Source: an uncultured Mollicutes bacterium (GTDB lineage: Bacteria > Bacillota_I > Bacilli_A > Acholeplasmatales > Anaeroplasmataceae). From it: a stretch of 31,342 bases of DNA. Made by a program: the position numbers and the translations under genes. Below, piece after piece: positions 21,623 through 28,959 of the stretch (position 1 is its first letter; each line of letters begins with the position of its first letter). Below the pieces are notes generated by a model. The model made no database searches. It was not told the DNA's origin and worked only from the letters and a program-made list of their open reading frames with translations. The stretch spans positions 1 through 31,342 of the forward strand of contig UQGR01000024.1 in the NCBI GenBank assembly GCA_900540705.1, written 5' to 3'.

Positions 21623-23149
21623 ATGAAGAAAAAACCTGTAATGTTGATTATAATGGATGGATATGGATTGGCAGCTGCTTCAGCAGGAAATGCAGTAGAA
21701 AAAGCGAAGAAGCCAAATCTAGATGCCATTTTTAAAGCCTATGATACAAAGACCCTAGATGCAAGCGGTGAGGCAGTAGGTCTACCAGAAGGTCAAATGG
21801 GTAATTCAGAGGTTGGGCATATGAATATTGGTGCAGGAAGAATTGTTTGGCAATCACTTTCCAGAATCAATAATGCGATTAAAACGGGTGAGTTTAATGA
21901 AAATGAGGCAATTGTAGAGGCAATTACTCGGGCAAAAAAGAACCATAAGAAATTCCATATTTTTGGATTATGTAGTGATGGAGGTGTGCATTCTCATACC
22001 TCTCATATCATAGCAATTGCCAAGCTAGCTCATAGCTTAGGGGTAGAACATGTATATTATCATGCCTTTTTAGACGGAAGAGATGTTGCTCCTAAGAGTG
22101 CTAGTATCTATTTGAAGAAGATTATGGAAGAAGGAAAGGTTATAGTTTCTACGGTTGGTGGTAGATATTATGGTATGGATAGAGATAAAAACTATGACCG
22201 TATTCAGGTAGCCTTTGATGCAATCACACAAGGGACAGGACCTTTCTATGCTGACCCTCTTGTAGGGATAGAGGCATCCTACAAGGAAGAGATTACCGAT
22301 GAATTTATGAAGCCTTTTGTTTGTTCAAAGGAGGGAATGGTAGAAAGTGGCGATTCTGTCGTATTTGCCAACTTTAGACCAGATAGAGCCATTCAGATTG
22401 CAACCTGTATCTCTAATCCGGAGGGAATTGTTTATAATTCAGAAAAGACCTATCGTATGAACCTAGAACATGCCCCTAAGGATGTATTCTTTGTATCTAT
22501 GATGAAATATGCGGATTCTGTAAAGGGTCCTTTGGCCTTTGGGTTACAAAAGCTAGATAATCTTTTTGGAGATGTAGTTTCCAAGGCTGGCTTGAAGCAG
22601 CTTCGTATTGCAGAAACAGAAAAATACGCCCATGTAACCTTCTTCTTTGATGGAGGTGCTGACCGTGAGATTGCTGGTGCGGATCGTATTTTAGTAAATT
22701 CTCCTAAGGTTGCCACCTATGATTTACAGCCTGAAATGAGTGCCTTTGAGGTATGTGATAAGGTATGTGAGGCAATTCACAGTCAAAAGTATGACTGCAT
22801 CATTTTAAACTTTGCAAACTGTGATATGGTTGGTCATACTGGTGTCATACCAGCTGCCATAGCTGCAGTAGAGGCTGTAGATACCTGTGTAGGAAGATGT
22901 GTAGCTGCCCTAGAAGAGGTTGGTGGTGTTGCCTTAATTACCGCAGACCATGGGAATGCTGAAAAGCTACTAGATGAAGAAGGGAAGGCGTTTACCGCTC
23001 ATACGACAAATGTCGTTCCTGTTGTGGTAACGGATAAGAATATCAAGCTTAGAAATGGAATCCTATCTGACATTGCACCTACGCTATTAGAGCTTCTAGG
23101 AGTAGAGGTTCCAGCTGAGATGACTTCTAAGTCATTAATTGTTAAGTAA
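21623..23149 (+). CDS. gpmI: Phosphoglycerate mutase, 2,3-bisphosphoglycerate-independent
   Basis: This is a glycolytic enzyme of 508 residues that interconverts 3- and 2-phosphoglycerate using two Mn ions. The alkaline-phosphatase-type metal site is visible: Asp12 in IIMDGYG, the nucleophile Ser62 in MGNSEVGHMNIGAGR, HAFLDGRDV, FANFRPDRA, NFANCDMVGHTG and TADHGNAE. The length is normal. AAGGAG lies about 11 bases before the ATG. Enolase, the next step of glycolysis, follows after ribU. Confidence 0.97.
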   Translation: MKKKPVMLIIMDGYGLAAASAGNAVEKAKKPNLDAIFKAYDTKTLDASGEAVGLPEGQMGNSEVGHMNIGAGRIVWQSLSRINNAIKTGEFNENEAIVEAITRAKKNHKKFHIFGLCSDGGVHSHTSHIIAIAKLAHSLGVEHVYYHAFLDGRDVAPKSASIYLKKIMEEGKVIVSTVGGRYYGMDRDKNYDRIQVAFDAITQGTGPFYADPLVGIEASYKEEITDEFMKPFVCSKEGMVESGDSVVFANFRPDRAIQIATCISNPEGIVYNSEKTYRMNLEHAPKDVFFVSMMKYADSVKGPLAFGLQKLDNLFGDVVSKAGLKQLRIAETEKYAHVTFFFDGGADREIAGADRILVNSPKVATYDLQPEMSAFEVCDKVCEAIHSQKYDCIILNFANCDMVGHTGVIPAAIAAVEAVDTCVGRCVAALEEVGGVALITADHGNAEKLLDEEGKAFTAHTTNVVPVVVTDKNIKLRNGILSDIAPTLLELLGVEVPAEMTSKSLIVK

Positions 23150-23183
23150 TACCTAAGGAAACTTAGTTATTATAAATTTCATA

Positions 23184-23291
23184 TTACTTCGGGGTTTGGT
23201 GAAATTCCATACCGGTGGTTATAGTCCACGAGCATTTGCATGAATAGGTGAAATTCCTATACCGACAGTAGAGTCTGGATGAGAGAAGTGA
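23184..23291 (+). ncRNA. FMN riboswitch (RFN element)
   Basis: The conserved aptamer elements appear in order: TTCGGGG, GGTGAAATTCC, ATACCGG, the second GGTGAAATTCCTA, CCGACAGTAGAGTCTGGATG and GAGAAG. The closing P1 stem pairs ACTTC (23186-23190) with GAAGT (23285-23289). It binds flavin mononucleotide and controls the riboflavin transporter gene directly downstream. Confidence 0.96.
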
Positions 23292-23323
23292 TGAAGAGTA
23301 AGGTTTTTAATTTTGCTTTTTCG

Positions 23324-23353
23324 TATCCCCGTAGAAATATGGGGATATTTTTT
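23324..23353 (+). terminator. Riboswitch-controlled terminator before ribU
   Basis: TATCCCC (23324-23330) pairs with GGGGATA (23341-23347) and is followed by six Ts, 32 bases after the aptamer and 20 bases before the ribU start. This indicates control by premature termination when FMN is high. Confidence 0.88.
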
Positions 23354-23373
23354 ATAAGAAAGAAGGATTAAAA

Positions 23374-24033
23374 ATGAAAAAAAACTTTTTTAACGTAAAG
23401 CGTATTTGCTTTATCGGAGTCTTTGCGGCCTTATCCGTAATTTTCTATACGGTTGTCCCAAAGATTAAGCTTCCTATATTCCCATCGTTTCTAGAACTGA
23501 ATTTTTCGATGATACCCATTGTAATCTGTGCCTTTATGCTAGGCCCAGTGGATGGTGCAATCTGCGTATTGATTCGGTTTATCGTGAAGCTTCCGATGAC
23601 AGGAACGATGTGTGTAGGTGAAACAGCGGATTTGCTGATTGGTCTGCCAGTTGCAGTAGCAGCAGGTGTATTTTACAATTATACCAAGTTTAAGCATAAG
23701 GAGCTATGGGCATTTCTTTCAGCCTTTCTGTTGTGGGTGCTTATGGGTGTCTTTACAAATGCAGTCATTAACATTCCATTCTATAAGGCTGTGATTCCTG
23801 GAGGGATGAATGCAATTATTGGAGCTTCTAGTGATGCCTTTCGCCTAATTAGTGGTGGTGCTATAGAGGCCATTACAGAGGAGAACTTTATGTTTTATTA
23901 TCTGTTCTATGCTGTCATACCTTTTAATGCAATTTTAGCTATTGGGATTCTTTTAATCACTTGGCCTGTCCATAAGCGTTTAAAAATTTTATATACTCAG
24001 ATTGGAGAATCAAAAGAATTGCCTAAGGAGTAA
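23374..24033 (+). CDS. ribU: Riboflavin transporter RibU (ECF S component)
   Basis: This is the membrane-embedded riboflavin-binding subunit (219 residues, about six helices) of an energy-coupling-factor transporter. ECF S-component features include the N-terminal helix ICFIGVFAALSVIFYTV, LELNFSMIPIVICAFMLGP, the loop KLPMTGTMCVGETADLLIG typical of RibU, and FTNAVINIPFY. The EcfA ATPases and EcfT are not in the window and must be encoded elsewhere. The FMN riboswitch just upstream independently supports a flavin substrate. AGAAGGA lies about 6 bases before the ATG. Confidence 0.95.
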   Translation: MKKNFFNVKRICFIGVFAALSVIFYTVVPKIKLPIFPSFLELNFSMIPIVICAFMLGPVDGAICVLIRFIVKLPMTGTMCVGETADLLIGLPVAVAAGVFYNYTKFKHKELWAFLSAFLLWVLMGVFTNAVINIPFYKAVIPGGMNAIIGASSDAFRLISGGAIEAITEENFMFYYLFYAVIPFNAILAIGILLITWPVHKRLKILYTQIGESKELPKE

Positions 24034-24065
24034 TAATATTTCTAAATTGGGTAAAAATAAAACTT

Positions 24066-24079
24066 GTAAAACGTTTTCT
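24066..24079 (+). promoter_or_regulatory. Cre-like palindrome upstream of eno
   Basis: AAAACGTTTT (24068-24077) is a perfect palindrome with a central CG and flanks GT and CT, about 12 of 14 matches to a catabolite-response-element consensus. It lies about 48 bases upstream of the eno -10. Binding by CcpA or another LacI-family protein is only a possibility. Confidence 0.35.
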
Positions 24080-24124
24080 TAAAAAATGAGTTTAAGATAC
24101 TAGGAAAAAGTTAACAAAATATAG

Positions 24125-24130
24125 TATAAT
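24125..24130 (+). promoter_or_regulatory. Probable -10 element of eno
   Basis: TATAAT lies 55 bases before the enolase start in a 152-base intergenic region. No good -35 is seen at the right distance. Confidence 0.5.
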
Positions 24131-24185
24131 ACGTATTGGTAAAAAAAACTAAATTATATTTAATATTAAGGAGATGTAAATTTTT

Positions 24186-25496
24186 ATGCCATTTATTCAA
24201 AGCATTTATGCTAGAGAAGTTTTAGACTCACGTGGTAATCCAACCGTTGAGGTAGAAGTAGTTACAGAAAGTGGAGCTTTTGGTCGTGCTTTAGTACCTT
24301 CAGGAGCATCTACTGGTGAGCATGAAGCATTAGAATTACGTGATGGAGATAAATCACGTTATCTAGGAAAGGGTACAACTAAGGCTGTCGCAAATGTCAA
24401 TGAGATTATTGCTCCTGCATTAATCGGATACGATGTTAGAAATCAGATTGTCATTGACAATAAGATGATTGCTTTAGATGGTACAGATAATAAGGGCCAT
24501 TTAGGAGCAAATGCTACCTTAGGTGTTTCTATGGCTTGTGCTCGTGCAGCTGCTGACTATTATGGAATGCCTTTATATAACTACTTTGGTGGTTCAAATG
24601 CAAAGCAGTTACCATTACCTATGATGAATATTTTAAATGGTGGTGCTCATGCAGATTTCTGTATTGATTTCCAGGAAATCATGATTTTACCTGTTGGTGC
24701 TCCTTCCTTAAAGGAAGCTGTACGTATGGGTGCAGAGGTTTTCCATGCTTTAAAGAAGATTTTAAAGAACAATGGCTATGTAACTAGCGTTGGTGACGAG
24801 GGTGGTTATGCCCCTAAGCTTGGCTCTAATACAGAGGCTTTTGAGCGTGTTGTAGAGGCAATCAAGGCTGCTGGCTATGTACCTGGTAAGGATATTTGCT
24901 TAGGTATCGATGTTGCTGCTTCTGAGTTCTATGATGCAAAGACTGGTATGTATACCTTAAAGGCAGATAAGGGTGTATTCAACTCTAAGGATATGGTAGA
25001 TAAGTACTATGTTCCTCTAACAGAGAAGTTCCCTATCATTACGATTGAAGATGGTCTAGCAGAGGATGACTGGGATGGCTGGAAATATTTAACAGAAAAG
25101 CTTGGCAGCAAGATTCAATTGGTTGGTGACGATTTATTCGTAACGAACACTAAGCGTTTAGCTAAGGGTATCCAGATGGGTGTTGCGAATGCAATTCTAA
25201 TCAAGGTTAACCAGATTGGTACCTTAACTGAAACCTTTGATGCAATTGAGATGGCTAAGCGTGCTGGCTATACTGCAGTTGTAAGCCATAGATCTGGTGA
25301 AACAGAGGATACAACCATTGCAGATATCGTAGTAGGTTTAAACGCTGGTCAAATCAAGACTGGTTCTGCAAGCCGTACGGACAGAATTGCAAAATACAAT
25401 CAGTTGATGCGTATTGAGGATGATCTAAATGGTCGTGGTGAATTCGCTGGTACTTCTGTATTTGCTGGTAAGGAATCCATCTACTGCATTAAGTAA
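24186..25496 (+). CDS. eno: Enolase
   Basis: This glycolytic enzyme of 436 residues converts 2-phosphoglycerate to phosphoenolpyruvate. Hallmarks are the start FIQSIYAREVLDSRGNPTVE, the flexible loop VPSGASTGEHEALELRD, HLGANATLGVSMACARA, the Mg ligands in GIDVAAS, TIEDGLAEDDW and QLVGDDLFVT, and the catalytic-Lys signature ILIKVNQIGTLTET, then SHRSGETEDT. Codons such as GGT, GCT and CGT are frequent, as expected of a highly expressed gene. AAGGAGATG lies about 9 bases before the ATG. Confidence 0.98.
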   Translation: MPFIQSIYAREVLDSRGNPTVEVEVVTESGAFGRALVPSGASTGEHEALELRDGDKSRYLGKGTTKAVANVNEIIAPALIGYDVRNQIVIDNKMIALDGTDNKGHLGANATLGVSMACARAAADYYGMPLYNYFGGSNAKQLPLPMMNILNGGAHADFCIDFQEIMILPVGAPSLKEAVRMGAEVFHALKKILKNNGYVTSVGDEGGYAPKLGSNTEAFERVVEAIKAAGYVPGKDICLGIDVAASEFYDAKTGMYTLKADKGVFNSKDMVDKYYVPLTEKFPIITIEDGLAEDDWDGWKYLTEKLGSKIQLVGDDLFVTNTKRLAKGIQMGVANAILIKVNQIGTLTETFDAIEMAKRAGYTAVVSHRSGETEDTTIADIVVGLNAGQIKTGSASRTDRIAKYNQLMRIEDDLNGRGEFAGTSVFAGKESIYCIK

Positions 25497-25516
25497 GATA
25501 GAAAAGTAAACATTTT

Positions 25517-25538
25517 AGGAGGCTAAGTCCTCCTTTTT
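25517..25538 (+). terminator. Intrinsic terminator after eno
   Basis: AGGAGG (25517-25522) pairs with CCTCCT (25529-25534) around a 6-base loop and is followed by Ts. Confidence 0.85.
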
Positions 25539-25562
25539 GTTTGACTAAGAGGTGAGAGGAAT

Positions 25563-26114
25563 ATGGTTTCAACAAATGATTTAAAAAATGGTATGGTCAT
25601 TGAGTATGACGGCAAGCTGATGCAAATTTTAGAATTTATGCATGTGCTTCAAAATAAGGTTGCCTATGTTCGGGTTAAGATGAAGGATTTAAGAACAGGA
25701 ACTGTTACTGAAACAGCATTAAAGGGAAGCGATTCTGCCTTTAAGCGCTGTTACATAGAGCGTAAGGAGATGCAGTATATCTATAATACAGGAGAAGCCT
25801 TTGCGTTTATGGATATGGAAAGCTATGAGCAGCTGGAAATTCCTGAGGAGAGACTTTCCTGGGAAAAGAATTTTATGCTGGAAGGCTCTACTGTAAGCAT
25901 AACCTTCTATGAGGGGGAAATTTTAGGTGTTTCGCTTCCAGATAAGGTAACTTTAAAGATTACAGATACTACCCCTGCTGTAAAGGGAGCCTCTACCGAT
26001 AGAAAAAGAGCTACCCTAGAAACAGGCTTAGAGGTTACCGTTCCTGCGTTTATGGAAAATGGGACAGAGGTCATTGTTTCAACAATTGATGGCTCCTATG
26101 TTTCTAGAGCGTAG
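25563..26114 (+). CDS. efp: Elongation factor P with altered modification loop
   Basis: This translation factor of 183 residues rescues ribosomes stalled at polyproline stretches. The three-domain layout is normal (MVSTNDLKNGMVIEYDGKLM; ERKEMQYIYNTGEAFAFMD; SLPDKVTLKITDTTP; TVPAF and the end IDGSYVSRA). The loop at the tip of domain I, normally HVKPGKGAAFVR, reads HVLQNKVAYVR. Lys32, the residue modified in Bacillus subtilis, is kept, but the PGKG motif is lost and the loop is one residue shorter. GAGAGGA lies about 4 bases before the ATG. Whether Lys32 is modified here is unknown. Confidence 0.95.
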   Translation: MVSTNDLKNGMVIEYDGKLMQILEFMHVLQNKVAYVRVKMKDLRTGTVTETALKGSDSAFKRCYIERKEMQYIYNTGEAFAFMDMESYEQLEIPEERLSWEKNFMLEGSTVSITFYEGEILGVSLPDKVTLKITDTTPAVKGASTDRKRATLETGLEVTVPAFMENGTEVIVSTIDGSYVSRA

Positions 26115-26130
26115 GCTTCGAATGAATTGG

Positions 26131-26158
26131 GCAATTGCTAAAAAGGCAGTTGCTTTTT
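26131..26158 (+). terminator. Intrinsic terminator after efp
   Basis: GCAATTGC (26131-26138) pairs with GCAGTTGC (26146-26153) with one wobble, followed by five Ts. Confidence 0.7.
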
Positions 26159-26207
26159 ATTTTAGGTTAGAATCCCTTCCCTGCTGGAAATCTTTTGAAT
26201 TTTCTTC

Positions 26208-26236
26208 TTTACAAATTTTTTTCTTTGTGATACAAT
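26208..26236 (+). promoter_or_regulatory. Promoter of the tRNA pair
   Basis: TTTACA (26208-26213) and TACAAT (26231-26236) are 17 bp apart, with an extended -10 TG at 26228-26229. It starts transcription about 12 bases before the first tRNA. Confidence 0.75.
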
Positions 26237-26254
26237 TCTTTATGGACTTAAAAT

Positions 26255-26329
26255 AGCAGTTTAGCCAAGCGGTAAGGCAACGGACTCTGACCCCGTCATT
26301 CATAGGTTCGATCCCTATAACTGCTGCCA
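26255..26329 (+). tRNA. tRNA-Gln (anticodon CTG)
   Basis: The complete cloverleaf has acceptor AGCAGTT/AACTGCT (7 bp), D arm GCC-AAGCGGTAA-GGC, anticodon loop CTCTGAC with CTG, T arm ATAGG-TTCGATC-CCTAT, discriminator G and an encoded CCA. The anticodon stem ACGGA/CCCGT has an A-C mismatch at its loop end. It reads CAG codons. Confidence 0.93.
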
Positions 26330-26333
26330 TTTT

Positions 26334-26407
26334 GCTTGCTTAGTTCATCGGTAGAACGTATCCATGGTAAGGATAAAAGGCTAGTTCGATTCTGGCAGTG
26401 AGCACCA
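26334..26407 (+). tRNA. tRNA-Thr (anticodon GGT)
   Basis: The cloverleaf has acceptor GCTTGCT/AGTGAGC with two adjacent G-T wobbles, D arm GTTC-ATCGGTA-GAAC, anticodon arm TATCC-ATGGTAA-GGATA (anticodon GGT, with T33 and A37), a four-base variable loop, T arm GCTAG-TTCGATT-CTGGC, discriminator A and an encoded CCA. It lies 4 bases after tRNA-Gln and is co-transcribed with it. The G1-C72 and C2-G71 pairs agree with threonine identity. Confidence 0.88.
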
Positions 26408-26419
26408 GTCCAAAAGAAG

Positions 26420-26450
26420 AGCTTAAGATTTTTGGATTTTAAGCTTTTTT
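26420..26450 (+). terminator. Intrinsic terminator after the tRNA pair
   Basis: AGCTTAA (26420-26426) pairs with TTAAGCT (26439-26445) and is followed by six Ts. Confidence 0.8.
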
Positions 26451-26482
26451 ATTTTAAATAAATCAGGAAGGAGAACTATATT

Positions 26483-27034
26483 ATGGTCATAACAAACACA
26501 ACCAAACTATCTGCGGAAGAGGCCTTGGACTCTTTGGTGAAGGTCTCTAAAAGAAATTTTTATTCCCGTTTTATTTTTGCGTCCTTTTTGGCGATTGCGG
26601 GTATTTTAATTGTTACAATCGTATCTTTAAATGGCAATGGGACAGATACCTTAGTCCTTGGATTTATGTTTATCACCTTTGGACTTATCTTCTTTCTGAT
26701 GAACTTTATTTCCATTTTAAGAATACCTAAAAATGTCAAAAAGAAGAATGCAGACATTCTGGAGAATGGAATGGAAAATCAATTTATTTTCAAGGAAGAA
26801 AGCTTTCATTTAACCATTAAAATCGGCTCTAAAGCCACTAAGTTTGAATCCTCCTATGATGTTTTAAGGAGAATAGTAGAATATGAAGATAGAATTTTAT
26901 TTATGCTTTCTAATACAGAAATTTTCATCTGTAAGAAGGATGGATTTTCATCTCCTAAAGAGCTAGAACAATTTTTCTATGGACTTTCTAAGCATAAAAC
27001 AAAAATAAAGAAAAAAATAAAATTGCAGAATTAA
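26483..27034 (+). CDS. YcxB-like membrane protein
   Basis: This protein of 183 residues has two hydrophobic helices (about 30-50 and 58-80), then a soluble domain of about 100 residues. That domain has the YcxB-like pattern IFKEESFHLTIKIGSKATKFESSYDVLRRIVEYEDRI split around a basic helix, and FMLSNTEIFICKKDGFS. It ends in a Lys-rich tail. The family's function is not established. AAGGAGAA precedes the ATG by 8 bases. It stands alone between the tRNA terminator and a weak hairpin. Confidence 0.75.
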   Translation: MVITNTTKLSAEEALDSLVKVSKRNFYSRFIFASFLAIAGILIVTIVSLNGNGTDTLVLGFMFITFGLIFFLMNFISILRIPKNVKKKNADILENGMENQFIFKEESFHLTIKIGSKATKFESSYDVLRRIVEYEDRILFMLSNTEIFICKKDGFSSPKELEQFFYGLSKHKTKIKKKIKLQN

Positions 27035-27037
27035 GTT

Positions 27038-27072
27038 AGGGGCAAGGGTTTCTCTTGTCCCTTGTTCTATTT
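27038..27072 (+). terminator. Probable terminator after the YcxB-like gene
   Basis: AGGGGCAAG (27038-27046) pairs with CTTGTCCCT (27054-27062) with one wobble. The following T tract is interrupted, so it may be weak. Confidence 0.5.
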
Positions 27073-27109
27073 ATGAACGCCTTACATATAGTATATTAGG
27101 TGATTATCC

Positions 27110-28270
27110 ATGAAAATATTAATGTTCGTATTATTTTTCTTAGGTGGTTTAGGACTATTTGGTGTTGGCGTATCTGCCACAGAAGAACAGGAAACAGAGC
27201 CTGTAGTAGAGGAAGCACCTAATCTGTGCTCTGGAAGTACAGCGGCTATTCTTTTTGAAACTAGCAGTAATACCATCCTATTTCAAAAGGAAAAGGACAG
27301 AAGACTACCACCAGCTTCTATGACTAAGATTATGACTCTTTTATTGATTTATGAGGCTTTAGATACCAAGCAGATTACAAAGGAAACAATGCTTACCATA
27401 GGAGAGGAGCCTACTAAGGTTGAGGGCTCTAAGGCGTTTTTATCCATAGGAGATCAGATTAGTGTAGATGAGCTTTTAAAATGCATCTGTATTGCCTCAG
27501 CCAATGATGCTGCCATCGCTATGGCGATGCATTTGGCGGGCTCAGAAGAAGAGTTTGTGAAGAAGATGAATGCCAAGGTAGATGAGCTAGGACTTAAGAA
27601 CACCCATTTTTCGGATTGTACAGGACTCTCTAGTAAAAATCACTATACCTCAGCCTATGACCTAGCAGTGATATCAGATACATTAATTGACCACCATCCT
27701 GATGTCTTAAACTATACCAATTTGAAGGAGGATTATATCCGCAAGGATACCTCTAAACCATTTTGGTTAGTGAATACCAATAAGATGATTGGTCGTGTCA
27801 AGTATTTAGACGGACTAAAAACAGGCTATACCTCCTTTTCTAAATATTGTATTACACTTCATATGAAGCAGGAGAATATGGGTCTTATTACGGTTGTCTT
27901 CGGATATGACAAACCAACCACGAGAAATGCGGAATCCTTAGAATTGCTGCGATATGGCTATGCAAATTATAAGTTAGAAAAGGTAGTAGAGAAGGATAAG
28001 GTAGTGGATTCAGTAGACCATATCTTATTTAAGAATAGAATCAATGTTGTAGTCAAGGAAGATATCTATCATTTGACAAAGAAGAGTGACTCCTTTACCT
28101 ATGATATTAAGTATGAATATGAGATTCAGGATAATGCATGCAATGGAAAGGTCTTGGTTTATTTGAAGGAACAAAAAATAGCGGAGGGCATGCTAGTCAG
28201 CTATGAGACCATTGAAAGGAAGAACTTCTGGGAGCTGTTATTGAGTATTACCCAAAGATGCTTTTTATAG
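27110..28270 (+). CDS. Serine-type D-Ala-D-Ala carboxypeptidase (DacF/PBP5-like)
   Basis: This exported penicillin-binding protein of 386 residues trims the terminal D-Ala of peptidoglycan stem peptides. A signal peptide (1-23, ending GVSAT) is followed by the peptidase domain. The three active-site motifs are present: SMTK (Ser70, Lys73), SAN (130-132) and KTG (237-239) in DGLKTGYT. A C-terminal beta domain follows from about residue 285. The end (NFWELLLSITQRCFL) is amphipathic, as in class C enzymes that attach peripherally to the membrane. AGGTGA lies 7 bases before the ATG. Confidence 0.94.
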   Translation: MKILMFVLFFLGGLGLFGVGVSATEEQETEPVVEEAPNLCSGSTAAILFETSSNTILFQKEKDRRLPPASMTKIMTLLLIYEALDTKQITKETMLTIGEEPTKVEGSKAFLSIGDQISVDELLKCICIASANDAAIAMAMHLAGSEEEFVKKMNAKVDELGLKNTHFSDCTGLSSKNHYTSAYDLAVISDTLIDHHPDVLNYTNLKEDYIRKDTSKPFWLVNTNKMIGRVKYLDGLKTGYTSFSKYCITLHMKQENMGLITVVFGYDKPTTRNAESLELLRYGYANYKLEKVVEKDKVVDSVDHILFKNRINVVVKEDIYHLTKKSDSFTYDIKYEYEIQDNACNGKVLVYLKEQKIAEGMLVSYETIERKNFWELLLSITQRCFL

Positions 28271-28275
28271 GATTT

Positions 28276-28297
28276 GGAGCTTAAAGCTCCTTTTTTC
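28276..28297 (+). terminator. Intrinsic terminator after the carboxypeptidase gene
   Basis: GGAGCT (28276-28281) and AGCTCC (28285-28290) form a compact hairpin followed by six Ts. Confidence 0.8.
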
Positions 28298-28309
28298 TTT
28301 TCAAGCTCT

Positions 28310-28338
28310 TTTACATTTCTTGTAATTTATGGTAGAAT
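28310..28338 (+). promoter_or_regulatory. Promoter of the pcp-ttcA-sel1 operon
   Basis: TTTACA (28310-28315) and TAGAAT (28333-28338) are 17 bp apart, 15 bases before the pcp start. Confidence 0.7.
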
Positions 28339-28353
28339 GAAGCAGGTGATTTT

Positions 28354-28959
28354 ATGAAACTACTTATGACCTGCTTTAAGCCTTTTGGTGGCCAATCCTT
28401 AAATGCTTCCTATGAGCTTTTAAGCAGAATTTCTAATCCTTATAAAAACCATCCGCTCTATAAGCTGACCTTAGATGTAGTTTATCAAGAGGCAGGAGAA
28501 GCAGTAATTGAAGAAATAAAGAGAATACAGCCAGACCTCATCCTTTTACTTGGGCAGGCTGGAGGTAGAAGCTGTTTAACCTTGGAATATTTTGCGTTAA
28601 ATATGCGGTCTTCAGCGATAAAAGATAATAAAGGAACTGTATTAGAACTTCAGGAAATAGAGAAGGATGGAGCTTCTGCATTAAAGACGACTATTCCTTT
28701 AGAACAAATAAAAGATTGTTTAGGAGATACCTTGAAGCTTTCCTATCATGCAGGAACCTATGTCTGCAATGATGTCTATTATCAGGTATTATCTTTTATA
28801 GAGAAGAATAGGCTAGAGATTCCTTGTGCCTTTGTTCATATTCCGTATTTAGAGGAGCAGGGAAAGCCTCATATGATGCTTGATGCTGCCTTAGAAACTC
28901 TCACTACTTTATTAGATCATTTATTGGAGGAGCCCTATGGAACGTTATCAGGAAATTGA
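28354..28959 (+). CDS. pcp: Pyroglutamyl-peptidase I
   Basis: This cytoplasmic cysteine peptidase (family C15, 201 residues) removes N-terminal pyroglutamate from peptides. The start MTCFKPFGGQSLNASYELL and the catalytic triad are visible: Glu78 in LEYFALNMR, Cys138 in SYHAGTYVCNDVYY and His162 in FVHIPY. It is slightly shorter than typical (about 215). GCAGGTGA is the ribosome binding site. Its 3' end overlaps the ttcA-like gene by 23 bases. Confidence 0.94.
   Translation: MKLLMTCFKPFGGQSLNASYELLSRISNPYKNHPLYKLTLDVVYQEAGEAVIEEIKRIQPDLILLLGQAGGRSCLTLEYFALNMRSSAIKDNKGTVLELQEIEKDGASALKTTIPLEQIKDCLGDTLKLSYHAGTYVCNDVYYQVLSFIEKNRLEIPCAFVHIPYLEEQGKPHMMLDAALETLTTLLDHLLEEPYGTLSGN

Noticed and set aside
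23153..23166. Small hairpin CTAAG-GAAA-CTTAG after gpmI as a terminator
   Set aside because: The stem is only 5 bp and no T run follows; at most it is a minor RNA structure.
26059..26256. Reading frame of 65 codons overlapping the end of efp
   Set aside because: It runs through the efp terminator and the tRNA promoter and has no start signal; it is a chance frame.
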